Source of the DNA: Lachancea thermotolerans CBS 6340 | Taxonomy: Eukaryota; Ascomycota; Saccharomycetes; Saccharomycetales; Saccharomycetaceae | Direction: 5' to 3' | Assembly: GCF_000142805.1 (NCBI RefSeq) | Contig: NC_013082.1 | Span: 1,364,001 to 1,428,000, forward strand | Length of the DNA stretch: 64,000 bases | Part shown: positions 48,804 through 58,811 of the stretch, one piece after another | Numbering within the stretch: the first letter of the stretch is position 1 | Layout: the number at the start of each line of letters is the position of its first letter | Position numbers and translations under genes: made by a program | The notes under the pieces: generated by a model | Told to the model about the DNA's origin: nothing | Database searches by the model: none | The model's input: only the letters and a program-made list of their open reading frames with translations

Positions 48804-49529
48804 TCACGAACGGGTAAACACCTTCAGAAGCGTTTCGACCGTTTCTTGGACCTGTTCAAAGGATATTGGGGGGCTCGCATTGCTTAGCTCACTTCGAAAA
48901 GCAAATTCAATTGCTGAGTAGGTCATCTTATAAATTTTATGATAGTCTGCCTCGCTTTCCCTTATTCCGCGCAGTCGCAGACCGCCCAAAATACAGCTGG
49001 ACGCGGTGGAAGAAAATTGGCGCCGATAGTCAGCGAGCTGAACATGCCGCGATATGCGCAATGAACTTTCTGCACGCGCAAGACTTTGCTTGGCAACTAT
49101 TTCGTCAATATGAGGTGACATAGTCGGTTGCGACGAGACTGTACTGGCTTGCAGCAGCTGCGTATCAAATTTACGCTTCAGAGCAAGATTCAATCGTATG
49201 CACTCGATCTGAAAGCTCGAAGGGCTTTGTTCCTTCCGGAAAAATACCAGGTATAGCTTATCAAGTTCGGCAACAATCCCGCGATGAGCATGTCGGTCCT
49301 TAAGGAGCTTGGCTCTAAAATATGCCGCGGTGGTTGAGCTACTACTGAAGCATGTGAAAAGACCACGGGTTCTCGCCCAAAGTGGCAGCTTCCTTGTGTC
49401 AATGTGTGCTACCACCCGCGCTTTCCCTTTCTTGGGAAGCTGTGTCTCTACACTGTTTCCCCACAGTTGAACATCTTGAATTACTACCCCATTGCCCACA
49501 TCTAGCGTTAAAATGCACTCGCTATTCAT
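48804..49529 (-). CDS. SLD7: Replication-initiation factor Sld7
   Basis: 241-residue protein with low overall similarity but clear Sld7 blocks: the N-terminal LTLDVGNGVVIQDVQLWGNS and KLPLWARTRG, and the C-terminal ILGGLRLRGI, DYHKIYKMTYSAIEF and QETVETLLKVF (the Sld3-binding / dimerisation end). Sld7 keeps Sld3 stable at origins and tunes its affinity for Cdc45. The ATG at 49529 is the first in frame; an upstream TTG at 49538 is not used as a start here. LPL1-SLD7-CKA2 equals YOR059C-YOR061W. Confidence 0.9.
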   Translation of the reverse strand: MNSECILTLDVGNGVVIQDVQLWGNSVETQLPKKGKARVVAHIDTRKLPLWARTRGLFTCFSSSSTTAAYFRAKLLKDRHAHRGIVAELDKLYLVFFRKEQSPSSFQIECIRLNLALKRKFDTQLLQASTVSSQPTMSPHIDEIVAKQSLARAESSLRISRHVQLADYRRQFSSTASSCILGGLRLRGIRESEADYHKIYKMTYSAIEFAFRSELSNASPPISFEQVQETVETLLKVFTRS

Positions 49530-49751
49530 TGGCTTCAAAGCGCTAGCATTGACACTCTTGAAGTTCAGGTCCGCGCTCTTAATAGTTTAGTGCGACGAGA
49601 TTTGGGTTTGCCTCACATCTGAATTTTTTATTCAAATAATTAATTTCTTGTAGAAAAGATTAATGTCCAGTCTTCGCCTCTCTAAATCCACGCAAAATAG
49701 GCTCCAAGTCGGCTTTGAAAGTCTCCGAAGAACCGTAACAGCTTTATTGAG

Positions 49752-50774
49752 ATGCCATTACCACCATCAGCGCTAAACCAGAAGAGCAGCCGAGTTTACT
49801 CGGTGGCAAGGGTGTACAAAGACGCGTGTGCAAAGCGACCACAGGAATACTGGGACTACGAACAAGGCGTCACAGTGGAGTGGGGAAAAATCGACAACTA
49901 CGAGATTGTGAACAAGATCGGTCGTGGCAAGTACTCAGAGGTTTTCAGAGGAAAGTGTGTTGTGAACGATGAGTATTGTGTGATAAAAGTGCTGAAACCT
50001 GTCAAGTTGAAGAAGATTTACAGAGAACTCAAAATATTGACAAATCTCACGGGAGGGCCCAATGTTATCGGGCTGCTTGACATAGTACAGGACCCTGGCA
50101 GTAAAATACCGGCACTAATTTTTGAGGAAGTCAAGAACGTGGATTTTAGAACGTTGTACCTCAAGTTCACCCTATCCGATATTCAGTACTATTTTACACA
50201 GCTGCTAGTTGCGTTGGACTACTGCCACTCTATGGGAATAATGCACCGTGACGTGAAGCCGCAAAACGTGATGATCGATCCTGTAGAGCGCAAGCTGAGA
50301 CTCATCGACTGGGGGCTAGCAGAGTTCTACCACCCTGGCGTGGACTACAACGTGCGTGTGGCATCTAGATATCACAAAGGTCCCGAGCTTCTGGTCAACT
50401 TAAACCAATATGACTATTCACTGGACCTGTGGTCTGTCGGGTGCATGCTGGCTGCAATAGTGTTCAAAAAGGAACCTTTCTTCAAAGGAAGCACAAACCC
50501 AGATCAGCTTGTGAAGATTGCCCGCGTTCTCGGTACGCGTGAATTACTGGAATACCTGGATAAGTATGGCCTCAAACTTCCTCAAGAGTACGACGACATC
50601 ATGAAGGACTTCCAACGCAAAAAGTGGACGGACTTTATCAACTCCGACACCCCGCTGGCAGTACCGGAAGTCGTGGACCTTATCGACAACCTTCTGAGGT
50701 ACGATCACCAGGAGAGACTTACCGCGAAGGAGACACTGAACCACGCCTTCTTCCACAAGGATTTTTCCAAATAA
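49752..50774 (+). CDS. CKA2: Casein kinase 2 catalytic alpha' subunit
   Basis: 340-residue Ser/Thr kinase very close to S. cerevisiae Cka2 (339 aa), starting [22 protein letters not shown]2 hallmarks: the glycine loop GRGKYSEVF, the basic cluster [15 protein letters not shown], the catalytic loop [15 protein letters not shown] in place of DFG, and the constitutively active segment [19 protein letters not shown]. It forms the tetramer with Cka1 and Ckb1/Ckb2; CKB2 is also in this window. Divergent from SLD7 with 222 bp between starts. Confidence 0.98.
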   Translation: MPLPPSALNQKSSRVYSVARVYKDACAKRPQEYWDYEQGVTVEWGKIDNYEIVNKIGRGKYSEVFRGKCVVNDEYCVIKVLKPVKLKKIYRELKILTNLTGGPNVIGLLDIVQDPGSKIPALIFEEVKNVDFRTLYLKFTLSDIQYYFTQLLVALDYCHSMGIMHRDVKPQNVMIDPVERKLRLIDWGLAEFYHPGVDYNVRVASRYHKGPELLVNLNQYDYSLDLWSVGCMLAAIVFKKEPFFKGSTNPDQLVKIARVLGTRELLEYLDKYGLKLPQEYDDIMKDFQRKKWTDFINSDTPLAVPEVVDLIDNLLRYDHQERLTAKETLNHAFFHKDFSK

Positions 50775-51007
50775 TTTTCGGTCAGTCTGGCCGCCGCGCC
50801 GAAGCTTATAGAGCGAACGTAGACTGCGGACTCCGGATAGGACAAGCGCAACGCCGCGTTGGAGTCCAAAGCTACAAAGCCGTTCTGAAGCGCAACTGTT
50901 GAGTAGTGGTACAAATGTTTTGCAAATACGTAGTCAAAGCGGTGAAATATATATCTAAGTCGTGAAATCGTGAAGTCGTTATGGGGGCGTGTGGCATGCA
51001 AGAGAGA

Positions 51008-51817
51008 TCAGCAGCTGTCACTGTCTGAAACGTCTAGTTGGAAGCACTCCTCGCTGTAAGCGCGAGGGCACTCGTAGTCGGAGTCGTATTCAGAGTCGAA
51101 TTCGATGTCGAGGGTGGGCTCCGCGTCGTTGATAAACACCGTGCGCTCGCAGAGGTCGCCGTATTTGTCGATATCGCGCCGGAGCACCTGGTTGTCAAAA
51201 TGCAGGGAGTGGTGCCGCCCGCTGCGGACGGGGTGCCTTATCAAGCAGGACTTGCGGGGAAGACTGTCGAAGATTGAGGAGTCGCGAGAGTCCAGGGAGG
51301 AGCCGTAAGCGACCCCGAAGTCGTCGCAGGAGTCGACGGAGGCGCACGCGTCCGCGTGGTCAGCCCCAGGCTTCCCACTCGGCGCGGCAGAGTGCACCAC
51401 GTCCGCGGTGCTGGCCGTGCAACGCGACTCGTCTTCCAGCGACAGGTACGGCCCGTACAGCACTGAGACGTCTTGCTCCTTGTTCCAGTTGATATCCAGC
51501 GGGTTGAGCTTGCAGTCTGTCAGCCCGAAGTGCGCCATCGACCAGCGCCGCCATAGACAGTGATGCAGCCGCTTCACGTACATCTGGTAGTCCACGTCGT
51601 CCTCGGCCGAGCACGAGGGCAGCCGCACCAGCTGGTATTTTCCAAGCCGCAGTAGCAGGTCCCACGTCTGCGGCATTGTCATCGCGCGGCCGCTGCTGAA
51701 GTCGAAGTGGTAGTAGTCGATCGCCGGTTTTTCGAGGTTTGTCACGTTTTCCATGAGCATGAGATTCCGGCGCACAATGACCGTGTCGTCGAGACTAATC
51801 CGGGGGTAAGACGGCAT
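51008..51817 (-). CDS. YOR062C: YOR062C/YKR075C family protein with Reg1-like motif
   Basis: 269-residue protein, single counterpart of the ohnologues YOR062C and YKR075C. The start at 51817 (MPSYPRISLDDTVIVRRNLM) is the first ATG. Conserved blocks: KPAIDYYHFDFSSGRAMTMP, then LHHCLWRRWSMAHFGL and NPLDINWNKEQDVSVLYGPY. A C-terminal RHHSLHFDNQV resembles the RHIHFNxRV-type element of Reg1, followed by an acidic Asp/Ser/Tyr tail. The function is unknown; YKR075C is reported to be regulated by glucose through Rgt1. The promoter here contains many CGGANNA sites, agreeing with that. Position between CKA2 and RPL3 matches YOR062C. Confidence 0.88.
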   Translation of the reverse strand: MPSYPRISLDDTVIVRRNLMLMENVTNLEKPAIDYYHFDFSSGRAMTMPQTWDLLLRLGKYQLVRLPSCSAEDDVDYQMYVKRLHHCLWRRWSMAHFGLTDCKLNPLDINWNKEQDVSVLYGPYLSLEDESRCTASTADVVHSAAPSGKPGADHADACASVDSCDDFGVAYGSSLDSRDSSIFDSLPRKSCLIRHPVRSGRHHSLHFDNQVLRRDIDKYGDLCERTVFINDAEPTLDIEFDSEYDSDYECPRAYSEECFQLDVSDSDSC

Positions 51818-52941
51818 GGGAGATATGATCGCTTTTTGCTTCTTGAGCTTTGAGTGTTTGCCTAATTTCGCTTTGGCACTAAGTCTTGGGTGGGCTCTTC
51901 CCTCTTTCCACAGGACGAGCTCTTCGCGCACTCGCCGTGCCTGATATATAGGTCTTCCCCGGATCGGCTTCCCCAGACCCGAAAAGAAACCGACAAAATT
52001 TTCCGGGAGAATATAGCGCCATAAAAAAAATAAAGCGGGGGAACAAACCAGGGTGTTGTTCCGCTACGCTTTTTTCTGTGGAGGCCGGCGAACGTTGTTC
52101 CGGATGTCAGTATTTGTCAATAGAGGCGGCCTCCGCTTGGGAAGAGAGCCGCACAAGACTACTTCGCAGCTTGGCGGCCAGGGCAGCTCCACCAGGGCGA
52201 GAGTCGCTCTCGACTGACCGAGCTCTGGTGGTCCGGAAAGCGACATTTTTGTTTCGGGGCCGGCGTCTATACGCGAGCGCGAGCAGTTGTGCGCGTACTG
52301 GTTTGCGCTGGCGTATACGACGGGAGCAGGCTCCGCTCCTGGCGTGATATTTGTCAGGACGTATGGCACGTGACTGGCCGGTCTGCTCCTCGGAGGATTT
52401 CGGAATAAGGTCGAGCACGTGATAGTGACGTAAAGACAGCTGTGAGAGCACGTGGTCAGAGGTGCACGGACGGTAATAGTCACGTGAAAGACGTTCATCG
52501 TGAGCATGATTGGGGTCCAGATGACTAGATTTCTCCGGCACGTGACTATACTAGTGCTCCACGTGACATGGCACGTGGGTGGTCGAAAGGGGACCTTCAG
52601 CCCTGTGCCGCCCTCCAGTTCGAGCTCCAGTACCAGCGGACACCAGGGGTGCGCTGGTAGAGACGGCGGCGATACTCCGATGGCGCTGGGCGAAGCAGCG
52701 AATTTCATAACGTATAAAGTGACTACTGGTTACATGTATCATGTGTCACGTGTGCGCATGCGGTCCCGGGCCTTCTCGCCGCCTACAGGACGCACAGCGG
52801 ACGGTGAAAAATTTTTCACAGGTTTTTTTTTTTCACTACGATTTTTTCAGCACCTCATCGCATATAAAAAGGCTTCGAACCCATGGGCATGTCTCTCACG
52901 CGCTTCTTCCGGCTCCTGATCCATCAACACAATCTACTGTA
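51818..52941. promoter_or_regulatory. YOR062C-RPL3 divergent promoter: eight E-boxes and eight CGGANNA sites
   Basis: Eight CACGTG hexamers start at 52367, 52416, 52449, 52481, 52539, 52560, 52572 and 52747; six fit the fuller Cbf1 site RTCACGTG on one strand. CGGANNA (Rgt1-type) starts at 51999, 52057, 52096, 52229, 52391, 52401, 52531 and 52673 on either strand. An Abf1 consensus match ATCATGTGTCACG is at 52738-52750, overlapping the last E-box and about 200 bp before the RPL3 ATG. An 11-bp T tract (52823-52833) and TATAAAAA (52863-52870) complete a standard ribosomal-protein promoter. No Rap1 site was seen. Confidence 0.7.
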
Positions 52942-54108
52942 ATGTCTCACAGAAAGTACGAAGCACCACGTCACGGTCATTTGGGTTTCTTGCCCAGAAA
53001 GAGAGCTGCCTCCATCAGAGGTAAGGTCAGATCCTTCCCAAAGGACGACAAGTCTAAGTCTGTGGCTTTGACTTCTTTCTTGGGTTACAAGGCTGGTATG
53101 TCCACCATCGTCAGAGACTTGGACCGTCCAGGCTCCAAGTTCCACAAGCGTGAGATCGTCGAGGCGGTCACCGTTGTGGACACCCCACCAATGGTCGTTG
53201 TCGGTGTTGTCGGCTACGTCGAGACCCCAAGAGGTTTGAGATCCTTGACCACCGTCTGGGCTGAGCACTTGTCCGACGAGATCAAGAGAAGATTCTACAA
53301 GAACTGGTACAAGTCCAAGAAGAAGGCTTTCACCAAGTACTCCGCCAAGTACGCTCAGGACGGCGCTGCCATCGAGAGAGAGTTGGCTAGAATCTCCAAG
53401 TACGCCACTGTCGTCAGAGTCTTGGCCCACACCCAGGTCAGAAAGACTCCATTGGCCCAGAAGAAGGCTCACTTGGCTGAGATCCAGATCAACGGTGGTT
53501 CCACCGCTGACAAGGTCGCCTGGGCCCGCGAGCACTTCGAGAAGACCGTCTCTGTCGACTCTGTCTTCGAGCAGAACGAGATGATCGACGTTTGCGCCGT
53601 CACCAAGGGTCACGGTTTCGAGGGTGTCACCCACAGATGGGGTACCAAGAAGCTGCCAAGAAAGACCCACAGAGGTTTGAGAAAGGTTGCCTGTATCGGT
53701 GCCTGGCATCCAGCCCACGTTATGTGGAGTGTTGCCAGAGCTGGTCAAAGAGGTTTCCACACCAGAACCTCTATCAACCACAAGGTCTACAGAGTCGGCA
53801 AGGGTGGTGACGAGGGTAACGCCTCCACCGAGTTCGACAGAACCAAGAAGAGCATCACCCCAATGGGTGGCTTCGTTCAGTACGGTCCTGTCAACAACGA
53901 CTTCGTCATGGTCAAGGGTTGTATCCCAGGTAACAGAAAGAGAGTTGTTACTTTGAGAAAGTCTTTGTACACCAACACCTCCAGAAAGGCTTTGGAGCAG
54001 GTCAACTTGAAGTGGATCGACACCGCCTCCAAGTTCGGTAAGGGTAGATTCCAGACCCCTGCTGAGAAGCACGCTTTCATGGGTACTTTGAAGAAGGACT
54101 TGCAGTAA
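52942..54108 (+). CDS. RPL3: 60S ribosomal protein uL3
   Basis: 388-residue protein almost identical to S. cerevisiae Rpl3 (387 aa), starting [20 protein letters not shown]. It sits near the peptidyl-transferase centre. Codon use is extremely biased (TTG, AAG, GGT, AGA, GTC), as expected for one of the most expressed genes. The frame is open upstream to 52741 but the ATG at 52942 is the conserved start and lies just after an A/C-rich leader. The biased codons leave a 403-codon antisense frame that is not a gene. Its promoter carries the Abf1-type site known for this gene in S. cerevisiae (TCM1). Confidence 0.99.
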   Translation: MSHRKYEAPRHGHLGFLPRKRAASIRGKVRSFPKDDKSKSVALTSFLGYKAGMSTIVRDLDRPGSKFHKREIVEAVTVVDTPPMVVVGVVGYVETPRGLRSLTTVWAEHLSDEIKRRFYKNWYKSKKKAFTKYSAKYAQDGAAIERELARISKYATVVRVLAHTQVRKTPLAQKKAHLAEIQINGGSTADKVAWAREHFEKTVSVDSVFEQNEMIDVCAVTKGHGFEGVTHRWGTKKLPRKTHRGLRKVACIGAWHPAHVMWSVARAGQRGFHTRTSINHKVYRVGKGGDEGNASTEFDRTKKSITPMGGFVQYGPVNNDFVMVKGCIPGNRKRVVTLRKSLYTNTSRKALEQVNLKWIDTASKFGKGRFQTPAEKHAFMGTLKKDLQ

Positions 54109-54297
54109 ACGTAGAATGGGCCCTGCCTGTGACACGTTTTTCTCTTCTTTCCTCTCCTCCCGCGGCTGGTTTAAAGGTTATTTTTGAAACTGTAATGGTA
54201 AATATATATTGCTAGTATAGTTTTTCGTTTTTACCTTGATGCCTAGTCCATTTTTACTTCAAGTTGATATCTGAATGCTTGGCGCCCGGCGCCTGCT

Positions 54298-54861
54298 CTA
54301 CTTCTTTTTTGTGGCCTGCCGCCTGCACTTGTCGCAGCAGTACCACTTCTTGTTGGGCTTGGGAGCGTGTAGGAGCCCAACGCACCCGTAGTGAAACCAT
54401 TCGGTAGGGCATCTCTTGTTGTCGCACGCTATCATGGCCCCGTACGACACGTCACGGCACACGCAGTAGCGAGGCTCCTCAGGCTGGCTGGGCCGTAGGT
54501 TAATCTTGATTTTCAATGGAGTCGGCGGCTTGGGCTCCGCAGCAGCAGCAGCGGCAGTCGCGTTCTCGCGTAGAGCCCTACTAGGTTTCCCACGCGACTC
54601 AACAGTGCCCTCGTACGCCTCGTACCTTGCGCGCACCGCCGCCATTTCGCGCATTTCCTGCTTCTGAAATTCTAGCCATTCGCGGTGCTGCCGCAGTAAT
54701 CGCTCCAAGTGCTGTGCTTCTTTGACCGCCTCTTGGTCTACAAAGTTTCGCTGCTGGTCTTCTCGTAGTTCTAAGCCCTGAAGAGTCCACAATCCGCGAA
54801 TTAGCTCCGAGGGCAGATGATCAAGCGTGTCCAGGAACGTGTACCGTACGTCTGTATCCAT
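54298..54861 (-). CDS. YNG1: NuA3 acetyltransferase subunit Yng1 (ING family)
   Basis: 187-residue ING-family protein. N-terminal ING helices: DVRYTFLDTLDHLPSELIRG, matching Yng1 SDIRYSFLSTLDHLPCELIRS. The C-terminal PHD finger (about 129-180) has the C4HC3 ligands in YCVCRDVSYGAMIACDN, CPTEWFHYGCVGL and WYCCDKC. The PHD of Yng1 binds H3K4me3 and directs the NuA3 complex (Sas3). The ATG at 54861 is the first; the protein is shorter than S. cerevisiae Yng1 (219 aa), mainly in the linker, which here includes an Ala run. Convergent with RPL3. Confidence 0.94.
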   Translation of the reverse strand: MDTDVRYTFLDTLDHLPSELIRGLWTLQGLELREDQQRNFVDQEAVKEAQHLERLLRQHREWLEFQKQEMREMAAVRARYEAYEGTVESRGKPSRALRENATAAAAAAEPKPPTPLKIKINLRPSQPEEPRYCVCRDVSYGAMIACDNKRCPTEWFHYGCVGLLHAPKPNKKWYCCDKCRRQATKKK

Positions 54862-55963
54862 ATCCACACCCAGCGCTATATCAGAAGGTGTCTTATCCTG
54901 TTAGACGTGTTTTAGCCCGCGCGATGAGCAGGGTGCGTAAACGATAAATTTTATAGATATATTTATCACAACTTCTACAACGCACCCTGACAGAAGAAGC
55001 TAACGAAAGCATACCGCCTGAGTGCTGCTAGAGTTCTGTGATTGTGCTATCGATAAACCGGGTACATGGCCTAGTACTTCTCCCTCCACGCGAGATTTGT
55101 GGCGCGAGAGAAGGTGGTGCGTTGCACTACCTGATATCATCTGACGACACGCTTGCTGGCAAAAGCTGCAACTCAAAGCCCAAGGCTGGAAGAAAGCTTC
55201 CAGAAACCGGAGGAGCTGGCAGGAAGAGTCTAACTCCAGGTTATTCCCGGCGGTCTAGCGCTTGCTTCCTTTAGAGCCTGGCCAGGGAAGCGCTGCCTGA
55301 GCTAGAACACCAGCTCCAGCGTGGCAACTGCAATGGACCACCAGACCTGGGCTCCTAGGACCCTCCACATCACAAACGACTGCAGATTCCTCGTATAACA
55401 GGTGATTGGCCCCAGGCTGGCGGAGGCTCAGTAACAAAGGGCGCTAAGCTCGGCGGCAATCACAAACCACGTACAGAATGATACAATCCATGTTATATTC
55501 AAGCCTGCTCGGAAGGAATTGAACATGTTACGGGTGCTGAGTACCTGATCCCAGCTCCCTCGGCTTTTACGGTCCCGAAGTGGTGCTATGAACTGCGGAT
55601 CAAAGTATATCGCGTGCTACGAAGGCATGCACGCTGTCGTAGACGCGCCCCGCTACCCTGATCTCTTCTTTTCACACCACTAATGCTGCCGTCCAGCACG
55701 GCTAAATGTCCGAGCTCGTCCGCCTTGTCACAGGTTCCAACAGCAGACCACGGGCTCTTTCTAGTTCTGCTGGCCAATCAGATCGCGTAAAAAATCATCG
55801 AAACGTGCGAGGTGACCCCGCTGAAATCTCACATTAGAACGATATTCCCGAATATTGAAAAAAACTTTTGGGCAGGTATAGGACATCGAATAATCTGAGC
55901 TTGTTTGTTCTGTGGGAAAGATAGCTTTACCAGACAATTGAAGATTAAGCAAGAGACCTAGCG
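54862..55963. promoter_or_regulatory. YNG1-CYT1 divergent promoter with CCAAT boxes
   Basis: 1.1 kb. CCAATCA is at 55774-55780, about 185 bp before the CYT1 ATG, and its reverse complement TGATTGG is at 55403-55409. These are the core of Hap2/3/4/5 sites, which activate respiratory genes such as CYT1. An AT-rich TATAGATATATTT stretch at about 54952-54964 belongs to the YNG1 side. No gene was recognised. Confidence 0.45.
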
Positions 55964-57027
55964 ATGTTTAGCTCGATTAAAAGTGCCGCTAGAGGTGTGA
56001 ACATGGTATGTGGACAACCGCGAAGAGTTTAAGATGGCCGACGGCAGAGAAAGCGCGATGGCAAGAGCCCCGGAAGTGGGAGATGATCAATCCGGGAACT
56101 CGCTGCCGGAGATCGTGGCCGCTGTAGTAGCAGGATGAGTACTAACTTATGCAATAGAGATCGATCTCGACTGCGAGACAGGCCGCTGGTGCGCCGTGGG
56201 CGCGCAGAGCGGCCGTGGCCGGTGCGGCCGTTTTGGGCGCGGGTGCCTCGGCGGCGCTGTACGCCGAGTCCTTGACCGCGGACGCCATGACTGCTGCGGA
56301 GCACGGTCTACACCCTCCATCCTACGGGTGGTCGCACAACGGTCCTTTGGACACCTTCGACCACGCGTCTATTAGAAGAGGTTACCAGGTGTATCGTGAG
56401 GTGTGCGCCGCGTGCCATTCTCTGGAGCGTGTCGCGTGGAGAACGCTGGTGGGTGTATCGCACACCAACCAAGAGGTGCGTGAAATGGCTGAAGAGTTCG
56501 AGTACGACGACGAGCCTGACGAGCAAGGTAACCCTAAGAAGAGAGCCGGTAAGCTGGCTGACTACATCCCTGGTCCATACCCTAACGAGCAGGCTGCCAG
56601 AGCTGCCAACCAGGGTGCTCTGCCTCCTGACTTGTCCTTGATCGTCAAGGCCAGACACGGTGCCTCTGACTACATCTTCGCTCTGTTGACAGGCTACCCC
56701 GACGACCCTCCAGCCGGTGTTGTTCTGCCTCCAGGCTCCAACTACAACCCATACTTCCCAGGTGGCTCTATTGCCATGGCGCGTGTTTTGTTCGACGACT
56801 TGGTCGAGTACGAGGACGGCACCCCTGCTACCACCACCCAGATGGCGAAGGACGTCACCACCTTCTTGAACTGGTGTTCTGAACCTGAGCACGACGAGAG
56901 AAAGAGACTGGGTCTTAAGGCTATTATTGTCTTGTCCTCCCTGTACTTGCTGTCCGTCTGGGTCAAGAAGTTCAAGTGGGCTTCTGTCAAGAACAGAAAG
57001 TTTGTTTTCAACCCTCCTAAGAAATAA
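55964..57027 (+). CDS. CYT1: Cytochrome c1, spliced
   Basis: Exon 1 55964-56005 (14 codons, MFSSIKSAARGVNM), intron 56006-56157 (152 nt; GTATGT, TACTAAC at 56140-56146, ATAG), exon 2 56158-57027. The 303-residue protein is the haem c subunit of respiratory complex III. A bipartite presequence is visible: a basic matrix signal, then the hydrophobic stretch AGAAVLGAGASAALYAES (36-53). The haem motif CAACH is at 97-101, and the axial Met lies in GGSIAMARVL. A C-terminal helix anchors it to the inner membrane. Splicing supplies the matrix-targeting part, since exon 2 alone has no suitable start. Confidence 0.96.
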
Positions 57028-58811
57028 GCTGCATGATTGCGGGTCGCGCCGTCCCCGCAGGGCGGGCTGACCGTTTTCCCCGTTTATTTCTGTTACGTCT
57101 TATGAGATTTTAAACCACCCCTAGAGAAAAGAGAGCAAGAACGACAAAGAGAGAGTGTAAAGAGAGGAAGAGAGGAAAGTAAACATAACACAAGAAAAAA
57201 AAAAGACCTTTCCGGTCTATAGGTTCGCTGGGACGTTCATACGCGCCAGTAGCGCTATCCTGATGGGAACCAACTTGCATCTACCTGTTTGGTTTGTTGC
57301 CGGGATTACAAGTATCATCTTCCTGTTAAAATATTGGCCTCGTATTTATATACTTGAGTCCCAGAGACAACAAAGCTTAGATACCGCAACTTTGCTTTGC
57401 TGGCTTGACTTTGCTTCCCCCTCACGCGGAGCCTTGGGTCACTTCGAGTTCCCTGTTTCCCTCTCTGGCCGACTATATATTATTTATTCTTTCATGATCG
57501 ACCTAAACTACATAGCACTACACAGGAACTGCACACTAAGTTAAACCCTATTTAATGGTACTTTTTTCAACTGCAGTTCGTAAAGCCGTCGAATGACGGC
57601 ATGCACTAGCGGTTTGTGCAGACGGCATTTGGAATCACCAGTCTAAGCGCGGAGCCTTACAAATAATGGCAGAAACGTATGTATTCGTTTCGTAAGTTTA
57701 TTAGCCACCGATAAGAGAACCGAAGCCTGAGCCAGGGAGCTTTTAGAACGAATGTTTGATACCCATTTACTGAGATGATTTTCGCGAGTCGCTTGACTTG
57801 GAGCCACTCTAAAGTTATATGGCAAAGGATTCAATTCAAAATGGAGTATCTGCGCCACAGGCAATAGAATGCGTCCTGTTTGCCAATGAATTTCCACAAG
57901 CGTTCGCTGTGTTCTAAGGGCTTTGCTTGGCTTGGCGGAGCTAACACTGAAGCCAATCTCCTTGCCGAGTACCAATAATGCTTAATTGATCCGTTAAGCA
58001 CTTAGCTTCCCTGTAAGAGGAACACTAAGCGAGCTTATCAGCACTGCGCCTGGATTAGCTACCAGTGAACGGATAACAAAGCAAGCAGGGCGGCATGAGG
58101 AGGTTTTGCTCTCTTCCTCTAGCAGATATTTAAATCTACGTTGGTGAAGGGTCCCCAGAACCGCCCAAGAGCTTCAAACAATCGATATAGGCTACATGAA
58201 GCCGTGGGAACACGCATCAGAAACATCGCTCAAGATTTCCCAGCATAGTTGAAAACTACTACAATAGTTCTGGCGTCGAAGCTGTTTTTTAACAAGAGAA
58301 GTCTCAACCAGCGTGAACTGTCTAGGTTCTCTGGCAATGAGAATAAGTTTGCTGTCTTCTTCTGGCTTTCTAGCAACTGAAGCAAAAAAGCCTACTGTAA
58401 ACTCGAGTCCAAACGAACACAATACCCCGTTCTTGGTAGAAGACGTTGGGGTGACTGCCTTACACATTTCATTTTACTGAACCTGATTCTAAGCACATTA
58501 AAAATTGACCTGACTAACTTCTTGCACTTTCTGAGCACATTCTCATCTCAGCTACTAAACCGCAAGCCTCACACGAAAGAAGGTTGCCTGGACTATGGCT
58601 TTATTTGCATAACTCTCTTCCTAGCGCATTTCTCGTAGATGTGATGAGTAAGATTTCTGTCATCTTATAACAATATTTGCAATTTGGCCCTGAAATATTA
58701 TAAAAGGATACCCAATGCAGTCGGTTGTAGTTTGCGGCCATCAGAACGTAAGTCTCTAGTACTTCAAGAGTCGGATTGCAGCAAGTACACTTCTATCAGA
58801 ATACTTTCAAA
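57028..58811. other. 1.8-kb region between CYT1 and ECM4 without a recognised gene
   Basis: The longest apparently empty stretch of the window. It begins with a purine-rich tract (57121-57206) in the CYT1 3' flank. Minus-strand frames of 110 (57643-57975) and 91 codons (58192-58467) show no recognised similarity. No tRNA, box C/D pair with guide, or LTR ends were found. TATAAAAG at 58699-58706 is a good ECM4 TATA box. Confidence 0.35.

Noticed and set aside
52924-54135. 403-codon frame antisense to RPL3
   Set aside because: Produced by the extreme codon bias of RPL3 on the other strand; composition is Ser/Leu/Val/Gly-rich and unlike any protein.
56308-56892. 194-codon frame antisense to CYT1
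   Set aside because: Shadow of a codon-biased gene; no domain and overlaps the conserved cytochrome c1 frame entirely.
57643-58467. Two minus-strand frames (110 and 91 codons) in the CYT1-ECM4 gap as pieces of a decayed gene
   Set aside because: No similarity to each other or to any protein I recognise; lengths are within chance expectation.
58640-58695. GTGATGA ... CTGA pair upstream of ECM4
   Set aside because: Boxes are too close together, no terminal stem, and it overlaps the ECM4 core promoter.
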